A stretch of 64,000 nt of DNA from Luteimonas colneyensis (GTDB taxonomy: Bacteria > Pseudomonadota > Gammaproteobacteria > Xanthomonadales > Xanthomonadaceae): NCBI RefSeq assembly GCF_014836665.1, contig NZ_JACSQJ010000002.1, positions 124,001 through 188,000 of the forward strand, in the 5' to 3' direction. This document shows positions 62,105 to 64,000 of this stretch, one piece after another. Below the pieces are notes generated by a model that searched no databases, was not told the DNA's origin, and saw only the letters and a list, made by a program, of their open reading frames with translations. A program made the translations under genes and the position numbers. How positions within the stretch are numbered: the first letter of the stretch is position 1; the number at the start of each line of letters is the position of its first letter.

Positions 62105-63166
62105 CTAGGCCACGCAGCGGCCGGGCTGGTCGACGATATCGGCATGCACCGTGCCGCCGTGGTCATGGCCTTCGGCATCCACGGTCACCTGCATCGCGCG
62201 CAGGCCGAGGCGGTCGAACAGCGCCTGGTCATGCGCGACGTCGGGATTGCCGGTGGTCAGCAGCTTCTCGCCGTGGAAGATCGAGTTGGCGCCGGCCGAG
62301 AAGCACAGCGCCTGCAGCTCGTCGGACATCTGCTCGCGGCCGGCCGACAGCCGCACCATCGACTTCGGCATCAGGATGCGCGCGACCGCGATCGTGCGCA
62401 CGAACTCGAAGGGATCGAGCTCGGCGGTGCCGTGCAGCGGCGTGCCCTCCACCTGCACCAGGCGGTTGATCGGCACCGAGTCGGGGTGCGCCGGCATCGT
62501 CGCCAGCGTCTGCAGGAAGCCGGCGCGCTGGCGGCGGGTCTCGCCCATGCCGACGATGCCGCCGCAGCAGGTCTTGAGCCCGGCGTCGCGCACGTGTTCC
62601 AGGGTGTCGAAGCGGTCCTGCAGCTCGCGGGTGCGGATGATCGAACCGTAGTGTTCGGGATCGGTGTCGATGTTGTGGTTGTAGTAGTCGAGGCCGGCGT
62701 CCTTGAGCGCCTGCGCCTGGCTGCCGGTCAGCATGCCCAGCGTGGCGCAGGTTTCCAGGCCCAGCGACTTCACCCCGGCGATCATCGCGGCGACCTTCGG
62801 GATGTCGCGGTCCTTGGGCGAGCGCCAGGCGGCGCCCATGCAGAAGCGCGAGGCACCGGCGGCCTTGGCCGCGCGCGCCTTCTCCATCACCGCCTCGGTC
62901 TCCATCAGCTTCTGCGCGTCGACGCCGGTGTCGTAGCGCTGGGCCTGCGGGCAGTAGGCGCAGTCCTCGGGGCAGCCGCCGGTCTTCACCGACAGCAGGG
63001 TGCTGACCTGGACCTCGGCCGGATCGAAGTTCAGCCGATGGACGCCGGCGGCGCGGAACAGCAGCTCCGGGAACGGCAGGTCGAGCAGGGCTTCGACCTC
63101 GCTGCGGGTCCAGTCGTGGCGCGGCGTGGCGGCCTCGGAAGCGCGGAATTCGCTGACGGCGGGCAT
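62105..63166 (-). CDS. bioB: Biotin synthase BioB
   Basis: A 353-residue radical SAM enzyme that inserts sulfur into dethiobiotin. The [4Fe-4S] motif CPEDCAYC is in [16 protein letters not shown], plus [20 protein letters not shown] and [20 protein letters not shown], and [20 protein letters not shown] with the Arg/Cys region of the [2Fe-2S] cluster. First gene of the minus-strand biotin operon; ATG at 63166. Divergent from comF across 49 bp, with no clear BirA box seen. Confidence 0.98.
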   Translation of the reverse strand: MPAVSEFRASEAATPRHDWTRSEVEALLDLPFPELLFRAAGVHRLNFDPAEVQVSTLLSVKTGGCPEDCAYCPQAQRYDTGVDAQKLMETEAVMEKARAAKAAGASRFCMGAAWRSPKDRDIPKVAAMIAGVKSLGLETCATLGMLTGSQAQALKDAGLDYYNHNIDTDPEHYGSIIRTRELQDRFDTLEHVRDAGLKTCCGGIVGMGETRRQRAGFLQTLATMPAHPDSVPINRLVQVEGTPLHGTAELDPFEFVRTIAVARILMPKSMVRLSAGREQMSDELQALCFSAGANSIFHGEKLLTTGNPDVAHDQALFDRLGLRAMQVTVDAEGHDHGGTVHADIVDQPGRCVA

Positions 63167-63215
63167 GGCGGGGTCCTGAGTGCCTGGCGGGGGCAGACCG
63201 GGCAGTCTGGAAACC

Positions 63216-64000
63216 ATGCCCGGACCTGTCAACCTCGCGCAGGCCGCTCCAGTTGACGGCTGGCTGGCGCGGATCGGTCGCGGGCTGTGGGCGCCGCGCT
63301 GCCTGGTGTGCGCGGAAGGCGCGGCGGGGCCGCTGGATCTCTGCACGCGCTGTGCCGCCGCCCTGCCCTGGATGCCCCCGGCCTGTCTGTGCTGCGCGAT
63401 GCCGCTGCCGGCGCCGGCGTCGGCGTCCGCGTTGTCCCGCCCCGTAGGAGCAGCTACAGCTGCGACTGGCGCTACCCGGGGCTGCCCGGCGATTCCGGTC
63501 GCAGCTGTAGCTGCTCCTACAGGAGGATGGGTTGCGGCGGGGCGGCTGTGCAGCGCCTGCCAGCGGCATCCGCCGGCGCTGGCGCAGGCGCACGCGGCCT
63601 TCCTCTACGGATTCCCGCTGGACCGGCTGCTGCCGCGGCTGAAGTTCCACCGCGACCTCGCCGCCGGACGCCTGCTGGCCCAGGCCATGGCCGCCACCTT
63701 CGCCGCCTGCGAGCAGCCCGACGCCCTGGTGCCGGTGCCGCTGCACCGGGCCCGCCTGCGCCAGCGCGGCTACAACCAGGCGCTGGAGCTGGCGCGTCCG
63801 CTGGGCAGGATGCTGGGCCTGCCGGTACAGCCGGGCCTGCTGCTGCGCATCCGCAACACTGCCGCGCAGTCGCGCCTGGACGCGGGCGCGCGCAGCGCCA
63901 ACCTGCGTGATGCCTTCGACGTGCCGACCCGGGTCGGGATCCCCGCGCACCTGGTCCTGGTCGACGACGTCATGACCACCGGCGCCACCCTCGACGCCGC
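63216..64000 (+). CDS. comF: ComF-type phosphoribosyltransferase-like protein with translated REP insertion (3' truncated by window)
   Basis: Partial protein (261 complete codons and no stop by 64000) of the ComF/GntX family, linked to DNA uptake and purine-like substrates. The N-terminal zinc-finger region has CLVC, CTRC, CLCC and CSAC Cys pairs. The PRTase core starts at about [20 protein letters not shown], with [20 protein letters not shown] and [15 protein letters not shown] (the PRPP-binding acidic motif). Between the third and fourth Cys pairs, residues about 77-104 are encoded by the REP inverted pair at 63444-63520, read in frame as an Ala-rich linker ([16 protein letters not shown], then [12 protein letters not shown]). 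Divergent from bioB. Confidence 0.9.
   Translation, partial: MPGPVNLAQAAPVDGWLARIGRGLWAPRCLVCAEGAAGPLDLCTRCAAALPWMPPACLCCAMPLPAPASASALSRPVGAATAATGATRGCPAIPVAAVAAPTGGWVAAGRLCSACQRHPPALAQAHAAFLYGFPLDRLLPRLKFHRDLAAGRLLAQAMAATFAACEQPDALVPVPLHRARLRQRGYNQALELARPLGRMLGLPVQPGLLLRIRNTAAQSRLDAGARSANLRDAFDVPTRVGIPAHLVLVDDVMTTGATLDA
63444..63520. repeat. REP inverted pair inside comF
   Basis: Two exactly complementary 23-nt arms (63444-63466 and 63498-63520) with a 31-nt centre. The left arm is identical to that at 41039 and the right arm differs from the 41082 copy at one base. Both arms are translated in the comF frame with no stop codon. GTAG-headed REPs are usually intergenic, so an in-frame coding copy is unusual. 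Confidence 0.92.

Overview
The window is a stretch of very GC-rich chromosome with tight, often overlapping genes and a strong third-position G/C bias. Gene content (TamA/TamB, RdgC, TtcA, MnmG, Tex, split GlyQ/GlyS, BioC/BioH-type biotin synthesis, PlsB) and GTAG-headed REP palindromes point to a gammaproteobacterium of the Xanthomonadaceae, most like Lysobacter or Luteimonas. That placement is inference from gene content; no rRNA gene is present.

Positions 165-15746 hold a non-flagellar type III secretion (T3SS) locus. Ten genes run on the minus strand, read from high to low coordinates: sctV, sctD (with an FHA domain), a putative needle gene, sctI, sctJ, sctK, sctL, sctN, sctO, sctP. Upstream of sctV, on the same strand, is a small FliO-like membrane protein, which is unusual for an injectisome. 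A soluble histidine kinase and a FixJ/LuxR-type response regulator follow on the plus strand and lead directly into sctQ, sctR, sctS and sctT. sctU faces sctT on the opposite strand. SctR carries an extra disordered Ala/Pro-rich loop of about 140 residues. No secretin, tip, translocator, gatekeeper or recognisable effector is visible; these may lie left of position 1 or be encoded elsewhere. Two unrecognised small genes follow (15916-16950).

Positions 17019-41011 are mainly housekeeping: a lipoprotein, PlsB, a BamE-like small protein, YdcH-like protein, TtcA, RdgC, a YgjP-type metallopeptidase, an alpha/beta hydrolase with ferrochelatase, a SYLF protein, the TatABC operon with an RDD protein, a membrane protein, a class I amidotransferase, glycyl-tRNA synthetase, and the TamA-TamB pair. 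From 41185 to 51260 come a sialidase-fold lipoprotein, a DUF2007-like protein, Tex, a large periplasmic-sensor diguanylate cyclase, a small Cys-rich protein, a CDF transporter and a SulP transporter. A second CDF protein and MnmG follow on the minus strand.

The 408-bp gap upstream of mnmG is the most interesting non-coding stretch. On the plus strand it holds a sigma-54-type promoter, about 120 nt of self-complementary sequence and a near-perfect intrinsic terminator, together a good candidate small RNA. The right end contains a Tyr/Gly-rich lipoprotein, a PLP-dependent dehydratase, a YdcF-type protein and the biotin operon (bioB, bioF, an EamA transporter, bioH, bioC on the minus strand). 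The window ends inside comF, whose zinc-finger region is interrupted by an in-frame, translated REP palindrome pair. Across the window at least nine genes have a -10-like hexamer only 6-7 nt before the start codon, which suggests widespread leaderless transcription.
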